A DNA stretch of 31,662 nt from an uncultured Eubacteriales bacterium (GCA_900319835.1 ONPY01000015.1:1-31662), one strand, 5' to 3'; positions 16,393 through 24,654 are shown, counted from the stretch's first letter. The notes: a model not told the origin generated them from the sequence alone. Numbers and translations are program-made.

Positions 16393-17391
16393 ATGAAAAT
16401 GAAAAAATTCATGAACGACCCCGCGACCCTGACCGACGAACTGCTGGAAGGCATGGGCCTTGTGTACAGCGACGTCGTTGAGGTCGATGGCCACCTGGTC
16501 ATCAGCAAGGATCTGGCCAACGCCGACCGCGTCACCGTGGTTGCCTACGGCGGCTCCGGTCATGAGCCCGCTGTGCAGGGCTTCACCGGCAGAGGCATGC
16601 TGGACATCGTCGCCGTCGGCGACATCTTTGCCGCTCCCTCCGGCCAGCTCGTCTTCGAGGCGATGCAGCGTGCCGACAAGGGCCACGGCGTCCTGCTGCT
16701 GACCCTGAACTATGCCGGCGACCAGCTGGCCGGCAAGCAGGCCATGAAGCTGGCCAAGAAGGCCGGTATGAACGTGCGCCAGGTCGTCACCGGTGAAGAG
16801 ATCCGCTTCGATCCCAACGGCGAGGACAACCGCCGCGGTCTGGGCGGTGCCGCTGCCCTGTACCACATCGTCGGCGCTGCCTGCGCTGCCGGCAAGTCCC
16901 TGGATGAGGTTGCCGAGATCGCCGAGCGCTACGCCGCCAACATGGCGTCCCTCGCGGTCCAGGTCGCCTGCGCGACTCACCCGCAGAACGGCATGTCCTT
17001 CGGCGATCTGGCCGAGAGCGACATGATGGAGATCGGCGCCGGCCAGCACGGTGAAGGCGGCGGCGTCCGCGTTCCCATGATGAGCGCGAAGGACACCATC
17101 GCGACCGTTGCCAAGGCGCTCACCGATCACCTGGGCCTGAAGGCCGGCGACAAGGCTTTCGTTATGATCAACGGCAGCGGCGCCACCACCCTGATGGAGA
17201 TGTACATCCTCTACAAGGAAGCGGTTGCTTACCTTGAGAACATGGGCGTCAAGGTCGTCGGCTGCATGGTCGGCGAGATCCTGACCGTTCAGGAGGCCGC
17301 CGGCTTCCAGCTGAACATCGCCAAGTGGGACGACGAGATCGAGGCCCTGTGGAATACCCCGGCCCACGCCACCGTTTTCTTCAAAGAGTAA
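16393..17391 (+). CDS. dhaK: Dihydroxyacetone kinase-like DhaK (substrate-binding) subunit
   Basis: A 332-residue DAK1-domain protein. The three residues that bind dihydroxyacetone in E. coli DhaK (H56, D109, H218) can be placed at H57 (GGSGHEPA), D110 (LNYAGD) and H219 (GAGQHGEGGG). The protein therefore should form the hemiaminal between its histidine and a substrate carbonyl and be active. Substrates of the family include dihydroxyacetone, erythrulose and other short keto-polyols. The next gene is LsrF-like, whose known substrate is a phosphorylated five-carbon dione, so a larger substrate than dihydroxyacetone is plausible here. The start has GAGAGGAG about 10 bases upstream. Codon use is strongly C-ending, suggesting high expression. 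Confidence 0.9.
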   Translation: MKMKKFMNDPATLTDELLEGMGLVYSDVVEVDGHLVISKDLANADRVTVVAYGGSGHEPAVQGFTGRGMLDIVAVGDIFAAPSGQLVFEAMQRADKGHGVLLLTLNYAGDQLAGKQAMKLAKKAGMNVRQVVTGEEIRFDPNGEDNRRGLGGAAALYHIVGAACAAGKSLDEVAEIAERYAANMASLAVQVACATHPQNGMSFGDLAESDMMEIGAGQHGEGGGVRVPMMSAKDTIATVAKALTDHLGLKAGDKAFVMINGSGATTLMEMYILYKEAVAYLENMGVKVVGCMVGEILTVQEAAGFQLNIAKWDDEIEALWNTPAHATVFFKE

Positions 17392-17407
17392 GGAGGAATA
17401 ACAGCAA

Positions 17408-18286
17408 ATGGCTGACGCAGTTGGAAATATCAGCGCACATAACTATCATCTGGACGTTCCCCCTGCTGATACCGGCTTCTTTGTGAAGGGCACCGGCAAC
17501 AGCGACTGGGGCATGAAGAACCGTCTTTCCCGGATCTTCGATCCCAAATCCGGCAACACCGTCATGCTGGCCTTCGACCATGGCTACTTCATGGGCGCCA
17601 CCGCAGGCCTGGAGCGCATGGACGTCTCCATCGCCCCGCTGTGCGAATATGCGGACGTGCTGATGGCTACCCGCGGCGCCATCAGAAGCTGCATCCCCCC
17701 CACGGCCAACAAGGCTGTCTGCCTGAGAGCCACCCACGACACCTCCGTCCTGTTTGAGGACCTGAGCACCGGCTCCGGCTTCGCCCTCGATTTTGAGGAG
17801 GCCATCCGCATGAACGCTGCCGCCATCGCGATGCAGTGCTTCGTCGGCGGCTCCGGCGAGGCTGCCTCTCTGGAGAACCTCTGCAGAGCGGCGGATCAGG
17901 GCTACAAGTTCGGCATCCCCGTCCTCGGCGTCACCGCCGTGGGCAAGGAGATGGCCCGCACCAACCGCTACTTCACCCTGGCCACCCGTATCCTGGCCGA
18001 GCTGGGCGCAAGCTTCGTCAAGACCTACTACTGCGAGAACTTTGAGACCGTCGTGGCGGCCTGCCCGGTTCCCATCGTCATCGCCGGCGGCAAGAAGCTG
18101 CCCGAGAACGAGGCGCTGGAGATGGCCTACAAGGCGATCCAGAGCGGCGCTCACGGCGTTGACATGGGCAGAAACGTGTTCCAGAGCGAGCACCCCGTGG
18201 AAATGCTCAAGGCCATCCGCAAGGTCGTGCACGAGGGCTACACCGGCAAGGAAGCGTTCGAATTCTTCACGGACGCCATCAACTGA
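17408..18286 (+). CDS. lsrF: LsrF-like thiolase/class I aldolase (DhnA family)
   Basis: A 292-residue TIM-barrel protein closely resembling LsrF. Shared stretches include DWGMKNRLSRIFDPKSGNTV, MLAFDHGYF, ADVLMATRG, CPVPIVIAGGKKLPENEALE and GVDMGRNVFQSEHPV. K205 in FVKTYYCE is at the Schiff-base lysine position of LsrF. In E. coli, LsrF moves an acetyl group from 3-hydroxy-5-phosphonooxypentane-2,4-dione to CoA, giving acetyl-CoA and dihydroxyacetone phosphate, the last step of autoinducer-2 breakdown. It starts 16 bp after dhaK with AAGGAGG upstream and precedes the VOC protein by 37 bp. The family also includes sugar-phosphate aldolases such as YihT, so another phosphorylated ketose cannot be excluded. 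The resemblance to LsrF is nevertheless strong over the full length. Confidence 0.85.
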   Translation: MADAVGNISAHNYHLDVPPADTGFFVKGTGNSDWGMKNRLSRIFDPKSGNTVMLAFDHGYFMGATAGLERMDVSIAPLCEYADVLMATRGAIRSCIPPTANKAVCLRATHDTSVLFEDLSTGSGFALDFEEAIRMNAAAIAMQCFVGGSGEAASLENLCRAADQGYKFGIPVLGVTAVGKEMARTNRYFTLATRILAELGASFVKTYYCENFETVVAACPVPIVIAGGKKLPENEALEMAYKAIQSGAHGVDMGRNVFQSEHPVEMLKAIRKVVHEGYTGKEAFEFFTDAIN

Positions 18287-18323
18287 TAAGGATTCACATT
18301 TCATCTGAAAGGGGTAACGAAAC

Positions 18324-18662
18324 ATGGCAGCCAGCTATATGCATGTAGGTATTCCCGTCCTGAACAAGAAGCCCAACATGGTCTACAACGACTGGGGCAA
18401 GTTCTGGGTCAACGAGAGTGTCGACGCGTACGATTTCAAGATTGAGTACCTCAAGTTCGACGAGGGCACCATCTTCCCCGAGATCCTGTCCAAGCAGCCC
18501 CACGTGGCCTATTCCGTGGACAACATCGAGTTCTACGCCAACCAGGCCCAGCAGGTCATCTTTGGACCCAGATATTTCCTGGATGACCCCAACACCAAGG
18601 TCCGTCTTGCCTTCGTCATCTGGGATGACGCCATCATCGAGCTCTACGAAGACAAGAACTGA
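18324..18662 (+). CDS. Small VOC-fold (glyoxalase-like) protein, possible isomerase
   Basis: A 112-residue protein I do not recognise by name. Its pattern fits the vicinal oxygen chelate fold: strand one YMHVGIPV, a second module PHVAYSVDNIEFY, and a final strand AFVIWDDAIIELYED. Candidate metal ligands are H7, E53, H60 and E106, the usual H/E spacing. VOC enzymes catalyse isomerisations, epimerisations and ring cleavage through metal-bound enolates. In the lsr operon the gene beside lsrF is lsrG, whose product isomerises phospho-DPD. This protein has no resemblance to LsrG (an ABM-fold protein), but its neighbourhood and chemistry would suit the same step. The ribosome binding site AAAGGGG is 8-9 bases upstream. 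A cupin fold is the main alternative. Confidence 0.6.
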   Translation: MAASYMHVGIPVLNKKPNMVYNDWGKFWVNESVDAYDFKIEYLKFDEGTIFPEILSKQPHVAYSVDNIEFYANQAQQVIFGPRYFLDDPNTKVRLAFVIWDDAIIELYEDKN

Positions 18663-18734
18663 TCTCACAATGCTTTCAAAGCTTATCCATACGGGTAGGT
18701 TTTAAAGGAAAAAGATTTTTTAAGGAGGAAAAAC

Positions 18735-19868
18735 ATGAAAAGGATCCTAGCAATCGTCCTCGCCCTGGTCATGGTCTTCGCGCTCGTCGCGTGCGGTCAG
18801 CAGGCTGCGCCCGCCGGCGGAAGCAACCAGAGCACCTCTCAGCAGGGCAGCGCCGGCTCCCCCAAGCAGGACATCGCCGATGCCGCTCCCGCTGAAAAGC
18901 CCGCCGAGACCGAACTCAAGCACGTCAAGATGGGCCTGGCCATGCAGTCCCTGCAGGCTGCCGCTTTCCACGCCTGGGCTGACTACCTGGCCTACCGCCT
19001 CGACTACGAAGCCGAGCAGCGCGGCTATGAGGTTGAGCTCGTCACCCTCAACGCCGATAACGACGTGACCAAGCAGGCCACCGACATCCGCGACCTGATC
19101 GCCCAGGGCTGCGAAGTCATCTTCTGCCCCTGCCTTGACTCTCAGGCCATCCTGTCCTCCGTCAAGGAAGTCCATGACGCCGGCCTCATCTACGTCTCCT
19201 ACTGCCGTGAGGTTTCCCACGATGCACAGGGCGACGAAGTCCCCGATCTGACCGTTAACTTCGCTTCCGAGGAGCAGGCCTACGCCGGCATGGTCGACCT
19301 GTTCAACATCATGAAGGAAGACGGCGTTGAGCCCGTCAAGCTGATCGACTGCTACGGCGACAAGACCGACGAGAACGCCCACAACCGTGAGCACGGCCTC
19401 CGCCGCGCCATGGAAGAGTTCGGCTACGCCGATCTGCCCGTTGTCGAAGTCGAGTGCGGCCACTGGGAGCCCGACGTCTGCGGCCAGAACCTGGCCCCCG
19501 TCCTCGCTGCCAACCCCGACGCCAACTGCATGTACTCTTCCTCTGACTTCCTGAACAGTGGTATTCAGAAGGCCATGGAAGATGCCGGTATGTGGCACAA
19601 GCATGGTGAGGAAGGCCACGTGTACTTCTCCGCCTCCGATATGTACCCCCTCGGCATCCAGCATCTGCGTGAGGGCTACATGGACACCGCTGTTGACCAG
19701 GGCTGCTACAACTTCGCCGTGCACGCTGCTGCCGGTGCTTTCGACCTGCTCGAGGGCAAGGAAGTTGAGCCTGTGCAGCTGGTTCTCGGTACCCAGGCCA
19801 CCTACAAGGACATCGAGGAAATCCTCGCTACCGTTCCCCTGTGGGGCAACGACTACGCCGATTACTAA
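18735..19868 (+). CDS. Sugar-type ABC transporter substrate-binding lipoprotein
   Basis: A 377-residue lipoprotein. The signal peptide ends in the lipobox LVAC with the modified cysteine at 20, followed by a low-complexity A/P/S/Q-rich linker to about residue 60. The rest is a ribose/galactose-type periplasmic binding domain (YEVELVTLNADNDVTKQATD then IRDLIAQGCEVIF). It would capture the substrate outside the membrane and deliver it to the two permeases downstream. The typical LsrB ligand residues cannot be aligned with confidence, so the ligand is open. AAGGAGG lies 7 bases before the ATG. Codon use is highly biased, and a strong hairpin follows the gene, both fitting a component made in excess over the membrane parts. 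Confidence 0.9.
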   Translation: MKRILAIVLALVMVFALVACGQQAAPAGGSNQSTSQQGSAGSPKQDIADAAPAEKPAETELKHVKMGLAMQSLQAAAFHAWADYLAYRLDYEAEQRGYEVELVTLNADNDVTKQATDIRDLIAQGCEVIFCPCLDSQAILSSVKEVHDAGLIYVSYCREVSHDAQGDEVPDLTVNFASEEQAYAGMVDLFNIMKEDGVEPVKLIDCYGDKTDENAHNREHGLRRAMEEFGYADLPVVEVECGHWEPDVCGQNLAPVLAANPDANCMYSSSDFLNSGIQKAMEDAGMWHKHGEEGHVYFSASDMYPLGIQHLREGYMDTAVDQGCYNFAVHAAAGAFDLLEGKEVEPVQLVLGTQATYKDIEEILATVPLWGNDYADY

Positions 19869-19920
19869 TATCGCCATAGTCTGAGAGACTTCACAAATTT
19901 TATCACCGCGTAAACTTTCC

Positions 19921-19967
19921 TTTGGGGCGAGGCATTTGCCTCGCCCCAAATCCTAACCGATCTTTTT
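19921..19967 (+). terminator. Hairpin between binding-protein and permease genes
   Basis: Perfect 13-base arms TTTGGGGCGAGGC and GCCTCGCCCCAAA surround ATTT; a TCTTTTTTCTTTT stretch begins about 10 bases later. It probably causes partial termination and stabilises the upstream mRNA, lowering permease expression relative to the binding protein. Confidence 0.7.
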
Positions 19968-20010
19968 TCTTTTGAACCTGTAAACCACCTAAGAATGGGG
20001 GAACACAATA

Positions 20011-20967
20011 GTGTCAGAGAAACTCAAACGCTTCGCGGGCAACAATAAACAGCTACTGATCATGATCGGCGTGATCGCCGTCGTGTTTATTATACTTTCA
20101 TTAACTGTTCCCAGCTTTGCGACTATCCGCAATCTTACCAACCTTTTGCAGATGATCGCCCCCATCGCCGTCATGGCCTGCGGCGCGACCTACGTGCTGG
20201 TCATCGGCGGCATGGACATTTCCAACCCCTCCGTCATGGCGGCCTCCGCGGTGTTCGGCGTGTACTGCATGACGACCCTGGGCGTCAATCTCGTGCTCGG
20301 CACGATCATCATCATCCTGACGGGCGCTTTCCTGGGCCTGATCAACGGCTTTGCCATCGCCAAGCTGAAGATGGTCCCCATGGTGGTGACCCTGTCCATG
20401 ATGACCATCGGCACCGGCCTTGCCACGATCCTCAGCGGCACCCGCGGCCTGCCCCGTCTGCCCGATTCCTTCTCGGAATTCTTCAACAAGACGGCGGTCA
20501 TCATCATCCTTCTGGCCGTGATGCTGATCATGGATTTCATCCTGACCCGCACGAAATTCGGCCGGAAACTCTATTACATCGGCAACAACGCCAGGACCAC
20601 CAAGGTCTCCGGTATCGACAGTGAGAGCATCATCATGCTCACCTACGTGATCAGCGGCGTGTGCGCCGGCATCGCGGGCGTTATCAACACCGCGTCCATC
20701 GGCACTGCGCGCGCCAACATGGGCCCCCAGTCCCAGATCCTGGACATCATCAGCGCGGCCGTCATCGGCGGCGTCTCCACCAGCGGCGGCAGCGGCCGCG
20801 TCCGGGACGCCGTTCTCGGCGCGTTCCTGGTCTGCGGCCTGACCAACGTGATGAATCTGCTCAACGTGTCGGACTACTACACCACGCTGATCAAGGGCGG
20901 CATCATCATCGGAGCCATGGGGATCGCCTCCTTCCGGCAGCAGCAGGCCGCAAAGAAAGGGGTGTAA
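20011..20967 (+). CDS. Sugar ABC transporter permease, RbsC/LsrC type
   Basis: A 318-residue membrane protein of the BPD_transp_2 family, with about eight to ten hydrophobic segments starting after a short cytoplasmic N-terminus. The family regions VLVIGGMDISNPSVMAASAV, GLINGFAIAKLKMVPMVVTL, TKFGRKLYYIGNN and AAVIGGVSTSGGSGRVRDAV are present. It starts at a GTG (20011) with GGGGGA nine bases upstream; no nearby ATG fits better. The next gene, the ATPase, begins 3 bp after its stop. With the second permease at 22487 it would form a heterodimeric channel, as LsrC and LsrD do, whereas ribose systems commonly use one permease. Confidence 0.9.
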   Translation: MSEKLKRFAGNNKQLLIMIGVIAVVFIILSLTVPSFATIRNLTNLLQMIAPIAVMACGATYVLVIGGMDISNPSVMAASAVFGVYCMTTLGVNLVLGTIIIILTGAFLGLINGFAIAKLKMVPMVVTLSMMTIGTGLATILSGTRGLPRLPDSFSEFFNKTAVIIILLAVMLIMDFILTRTKFGRKLYYIGNNARTTKVSGIDSESIIMLTYVISGVCAGIAGVINTASIGTARANMGPQSQILDIISAAVIGGVSTSGGSGRVRDAVLGAFLVCGLTNVMNLLNVSDYYTTLIKGGIIIGAMGIASFRQQQAAKKGV

Positions 20968-20970
20968 TCG

Positions 20971-22506
20971 ATGGATAACAAACTGTCTCTGGAGCTGAAG
21001 CATATCAGCAAGACCTTTCCGGGCGTCAAGGCGCTGAACGACGTTTCGTTCTCCGCGCAGCCGGGCAAGGTGTGCGGCATCGTCGGCGTCAACGGCGCCG
21101 GCAAGTCCACCCTGATGAACATCCTCGGCGGCATTCACCAGCCGGACGAGGGCGGCGAGATCATCATCAACGGCCAGAAGGTCGTGATCGCAGACCCCAA
21201 AGCCTCCACGGATCTCGGCATCGCCTTTATCCAGCAGGAGGTCCAGGCCTTCGACACGATGAACGTGTATGAAAACGTCCTGGCGGCGGATCTGAACAAG
21301 TGGCGGAAAAAGAAGGGCCTCGGTCTTGACTTCAAAGCCATGAAGAAGGAAGCGCAGGTTTATCTCGACACGCTCGACAGCCAGATCGACGTGGAGGCTC
21401 CCGTGTTCACCCTCACCGTCGGCGACAAGCAGATCATCCAGATCGCCCGCGCCCTGAGCCAGGGCGGCCGGATCCTGCTGTTTGACGAGCCGACCTCCTC
21501 CCTGTCCGACCACGAGGTGGCCATGCTGTTCCAGGTCATTCACAGACTGAAGGAACAGGGCTACATCATCTTCTACATCTCCCACTTCCTGGACGAAATC
21601 TTTGAGCTGTGCGACAATGTGATCGTGCTGCGGGACGGTCAGGTCGTCGGCAAGGCGGAGATCGGCGACATCAACAAAGAGCAGCTGGTCGAGATGATGC
21701 TGGGCTACCAGGTCGAGGGCCGTGTCCACACCCGTGACGACGCGCTGGACGACGTGATTTTCAAGGCCGAGCACATCTCCGGCGAGAAGCTGCCCAAGGA
21801 CTTCAGCTTCGAGCTGCACAAGGGCGAGATCCTCGGCGTCTGGGGCCTGCTGGGTTCCGGCAGAAGCGAGCTGTTCAACACCATCCTCGGCATCGACAAG
21901 ATGGTGGACGGCACGCTCTACTTCCGGCAGGACGGCGAGCTCAAGGAGATCACCCAGAAGGACTTCTACAAGCACGTCGGCTACCTGACCGAGGGCAGAC
22001 ACTACGACGGCCTGTTCCTGAACATGAGCATCTGCCAGAACATCACCAGTTCTGACCTGGATCAGTTCGCGGCCAAAGGCACGGGCATTTTGAATGCGGC
22101 CAAGGAGCATACGGAGTCCCGCGCTCTGATCGAGCAGGTGGGCGTCAAAACCCCGGACGAAAACGTGAAGGTCTCCAAGCTCTCCGGCGGCAACCAGCAG
22201 AAGGTCATCATTGCCAAGTGGTTCCTGAAGGATCCGGAGATCCTGTTCATGGACGAGCCCACCAAGGGCGTCGACGTGGGCGCGAAGAACGATATCAAGG
22301 AACTGATTTTTGAAAAAGCCGATAAGGGAACTTCCTTTGTGGTCATCTCGTCGGAGCTGGAAGAGATCATGAGTCTGTGCGACAGGATCATCGTGATCTA
22401 CGAGGGCAGGCTGGTCGGCGAAGTGCAGAAGGCCGACTTCTCGAAGGAGAACCTGATGAAGGGCATCGTCAATCAGGAGGAGAAAAATGCAGAAGAAAAA
22501 GTTTGA
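20971..22506 (+). CDS. Sugar ABC transporter ATPase with two ABC domains
   Basis: A 511-residue protein of the RbsA/MglA/LsrA class. Domain 1 has Walker A GVNGAGKST (39-47), a degenerate signature LTVGDKQ, and Walker B ILLFDEPTSSL. Domain 2 has the usual weakened P-loop GLLGSGRSE and an intact signature LSGGNQQKV followed by ILFMDEPTKGVDVG. This asymmetry is normal for the family. It powers import through the two permeases. AAAGGGG lies 7-8 bases before the ATG. Its 3' end overlaps the next permease gene by 20 bp, so translation is coupled. Confidence 0.93.
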   Translation: MDNKLSLELKHISKTFPGVKALNDVSFSAQPGKVCGIVGVNGAGKSTLMNILGGIHQPDEGGEIIINGQKVVIADPKASTDLGIAFIQQEVQAFDTMNVYENVLAADLNKWRKKKGLGLDFKAMKKEAQVYLDTLDSQIDVEAPVFTLTVGDKQIIQIARALSQGGRILLFDEPTSSLSDHEVAMLFQVIHRLKEQGYIIFYISHFLDEIFELCDNVIVLRDGQVVGKAEIGDINKEQLVEMMLGYQVEGRVHTRDDALDDVIFKAEHISGEKLPKDFSFELHKGEILGVWGLLGSGRSELFNTILGIDKMVDGTLYFRQDGELKEITQKDFYKHVGYLTEGRHYDGLFLNMSICQNITSSDLDQFAAKGTGILNAAKEHTESRALIEQVGVKTPDENVKVSKLSGGNQQKVIIAKWFLKDPEILFMDEPTKGVDVGAKNDIKELIFEKADKGTSFVVISSELEEIMSLCDRIIVIYEGRLVGEVQKADFSKENLMKGIVNQEEKNAEEKV

Positions 22507-23455
22507 TATTTTCAGCCTGTCTTCCTATTTCGTGCTGCTGGCCATTCTGGTAGTCTTCGGGATTTTCGGAAACAACTTTTTGACGCTGAGAAGCATTTAC
22601 GCCACCATCAACAACGGCCTGCCGCTGATCCTGATCACCTGCGCCGTCACCTTCAGTCTGATCGTGGGAATCATTGACCTGTCCTGCGCGGCCATCGGCT
22701 ACGCGGCGGGCGTCACCTCCGGCATGCTGATGCACTGGTACGGCGCGCCCTTCCCCGTGGCCCTGCTGGTGGGTCTGGTGATCGGCGTGTTCCTGGGCTG
22801 GATCAACTCCCTGCTGATCGTAAAGCTGAAGATGAACGGCATGCTGGTCACCTTCGGCATGATGCTCGTGCTGCGTGCCTATGGGCGCATTATCACCAAC
22901 GACAACACCATCACCCTGGGCGACCACGTCAAGGCGCTCCGTCAGACGCGTATCGCCGCGCTGGGCGGCCTGCAGGCCACGGTGATCGTGATGATCGTGT
23001 TTGCCGTGGTGCTGCATCTGGTGCTCAAGCACACCGCCTTCGGGCGCAGACTCCTGCTGGTGGGCTGCGATGAAAACGTCGCCAAGAGAATCGGCATCAA
23101 CGTCGATCGGGTCAAGACCCGGGCCCTGCTGCTGGAAGGTCTGCTCTGCGGCTTCGCCGGATCCTTCTTCTGGATCGTTGTGGAAGGCGCCATCGTGACC
23201 ACCGGCCTGAACAGCTATGAGTTCCTGGCCATTGCGGGCGCCTGCCTTGGCGGCATCAGCCTGCTGGGCGGCCGCGGCACCATCTTCCCGGGCGCGGTCA
23301 TCGGCTCACTGATCCTGCTGTTCCTGGCCGCCGGCATGGCCAACGCCGGTATCTCCATTTTCGTTACCCCCTTCGTCCGCGGCGTCATCATCTTCATTGC
23401 GATGTACATCGACTCGCTGCGCACCAGAAGGATGATGGGCAACAAGCTGGCTTAA
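22487..23455 (+). CDS. Second sugar ABC transporter permease
   Basis: A 322-residue membrane protein of the same family as the first permease, with segments VTFSLIVGIIDLSCAAIGYA, GWINSLLIVKLKMNGMLVTF, HTAFGRRLLLVGCDENVAKR and LGGISLLGGRGTIFPGAVIG. The ATG at 22487 lies inside the end of the ATPase gene and has AGGAGG 7 bases upstream. The two permeases differ enough to have distinct roles, which makes a heterodimer likely. A strong terminator follows 12 bp after the stop, ending the operon. Confidence 0.9.
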   Translation: MQKKKFDIFSLSSYFVLLAILVVFGIFGNNFLTLRSIYATINNGLPLILITCAVTFSLIVGIIDLSCAAIGYAAGVTSGMLMHWYGAPFPVALLVGLVIGVFLGWINSLLIVKLKMNGMLVTFGMMLVLRAYGRIITNDNTITLGDHVKALRQTRIAALGGLQATVIVMIVFAVVLHLVLKHTAFGRRLLLVGCDENVAKRIGINVDRVKTRALLLEGLLCGFAGSFFWIVVEGAIVTTGLNSYEFLAIAGACLGGISLLGGRGTIFPGAVIGSLILLFLAAGMANAGISIFVTPFVRGVIIFIAMYIDSLRTRRMMGNKLA

Positions 23456-23466
23456 AACAATCCTTC

Positions 23467-23503
23467 AAGCACGCAGAGATTTCTCTGCGTGCTTTTCTTT
23501 TTT
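23467..23503 (+). terminator. Terminator of the transporter operon
   Basis: Thirteen-base arms AAGCACGCAGAGA and TCTCTGCGTGCTT around TT, followed by TTCTTTTTT: a classical intrinsic terminator. Confidence 0.9.
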
Positions 23504-23542
23504 GACCGCCCAAGAGGGACACCCTGTCAAGGAGGCAGCACC

Positions 23543-24487
23543 ATGCAGCTGATAAAAAAAGAACACGTCTACAACACCATGGACAAGGCGCACGCGCCGG
23601 CCGCCTGGGTAAAATCCGGCGAGACCGTCCGCATCCAGACCCAGCTTCAGAGCGGCTCCTGGCTCAACTCAGCGGAGGACCGCTGGGGCCCCTCCAAGAG
23701 CCGGGGCCCGAACCTCTGCACCGTCGTGGGCGTCGAGGGGGCCGCACCGGGAGACACACTGGTGGTGGAGATCCTGGACATCGTGCCGGACAAGCTGGGC
23801 TATACGGGCTTTGCCGGCTGGCGCACCCCGCTGGTCGGGCAGATCCTGCCGGAGGCAAAAAACTGGGACACCGTGACCCACACGGTGGAGATCACAAAAG
23901 AAGGTATTCTGTGGAGCCCGGAGCTGACCATCCCCCTCAAGCCGATGATCGGGACCATCGGTACAGCGCCGGCGGGGGAGGCCCAGACCAACAAATACGC
24001 CTACCGCAACGGCGGCAACATGGACGTCCAGGAGCTCTGCGCCGGGGCGACGCTGTATCTGCCGGTGGAGGTGGAGGGGGCCCTGCTGCATGTGGGCGAC
24101 TGCCATGCCATCATGGGCGACGGGGAAATCCCCCACGGGGGCGCCATCGAGTGCGCGGCGGAGGTGACCCTGCGGCTCTCGGTCCGAAAGGGGTATGCCG
24201 CAAAGGAGTGGCTCCGGGCGGAGAATGCGGAGTATCTCATGACCATCGCCAATGAAGACCGGATCAAGGACTCCTTCTGCGGCGCCGTGCGGGAGCTGAT
24301 CCGCTGGATGTGTGAGGACTACGGCTTCTGCGCCCAGGAGGCCTATCTCCTGCTGGGACAGGTGCTGGAGGCCAGATGCACCACGCTCCACGGCGACCCC
24401 GGCCCCTTCAGCCCATACGTCGCCAAAATTGCCAAGCGGTACTTAAAGCCCGACAAGGGCTTTGACTGGACCGGCCCGAAGGAGTGA
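23543..24487 (+). CDS. Acetamidase/formamidase family protein
   Basis: A 314-residue cytoplasmic hydrolase of the FmdA/AmdA family, which releases ammonia from formamide, acetamide or related small amides. The family core GDCHAIMGDGEIPHGG lies near residues 190-205, and PIGTIGTAP-like and GGNMDVQEL segments precede it. The ATG at 23543 has AAGGAGG 7 bases upstream; the longer frame from 23489 overlaps the terminator hairpin and is not credible. It is separated from the transporter operon by that terminator, so it is not clearly part of the pathway. Its physiological substrate is unknown; many Firmicute members are annotated only by family. Confidence 0.88.
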   Translation: MQLIKKEHVYNTMDKAHAPAAWVKSGETVRIQTQLQSGSWLNSAEDRWGPSKSRGPNLCTVVGVEGAAPGDTLVVEILDIVPDKLGYTGFAGWRTPLVGQILPEAKNWDTVTHTVEITKEGILWSPELTIPLKPMIGTIGTAPAGEAQTNKYAYRNGGNMDVQELCAGATLYLPVEVEGALLHVGDCHAIMGDGEIPHGGAIECAAEVTLRLSVRKGYAAKEWLRAENAEYLMTIANEDRIKDSFCGAVRELIRWMCEDYGFCAQEAYLLLGQVLEARCTTLHGDPGPFSPYVAKIAKRYLKPDKGFDWTGPKE

Positions 24488-24501
24488 GTCGGCCGCAAGG
24501 A

Positions 24502-24559
24502 AGGAACGGCACAGCCGCCGGACTGCGGAGACACGCGGACCGTCGGCTGTGCCGTTCCT
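24502..24559 (+). terminator. Long hairpin after the acetamidase gene
   Basis: Perfect 16-base arms AGGAACGGCACAGCCG and CGGCTGTGCCGTTCCT enclose 26 nt, starting 15 bp past the stop. There is no U-run, so it may protect the mRNA 3' end or terminate weakly. Confidence 0.55.
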
Positions 24560-24654
24560 GTTCCGGGCGGGGGAGAATTTCCCGCGGAGGCTCTTGCGGT
24601 GGGGCGGCGGTCGTGATATCATGCAGGAAGAGCAAACAGAAAGGAACGTGGCAC

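Noticed and set aside
18735..19868. Naming the binding protein LsrB
   Set aside because: It is a sugar-type binding lipoprotein, but the AI-2-binding residues of LsrB could not be aligned by eye and the spacing differs, so a firm name would overstate the AI-2 case.
20101..22110. A 669-codon minus-strand open frame across the permease and ATPase genes
   Set aside because: Its composition (Asp, Val, His and Gly rich) is that of an antisense shadow, and the plus strand encodes well-conserved transporter proteins.
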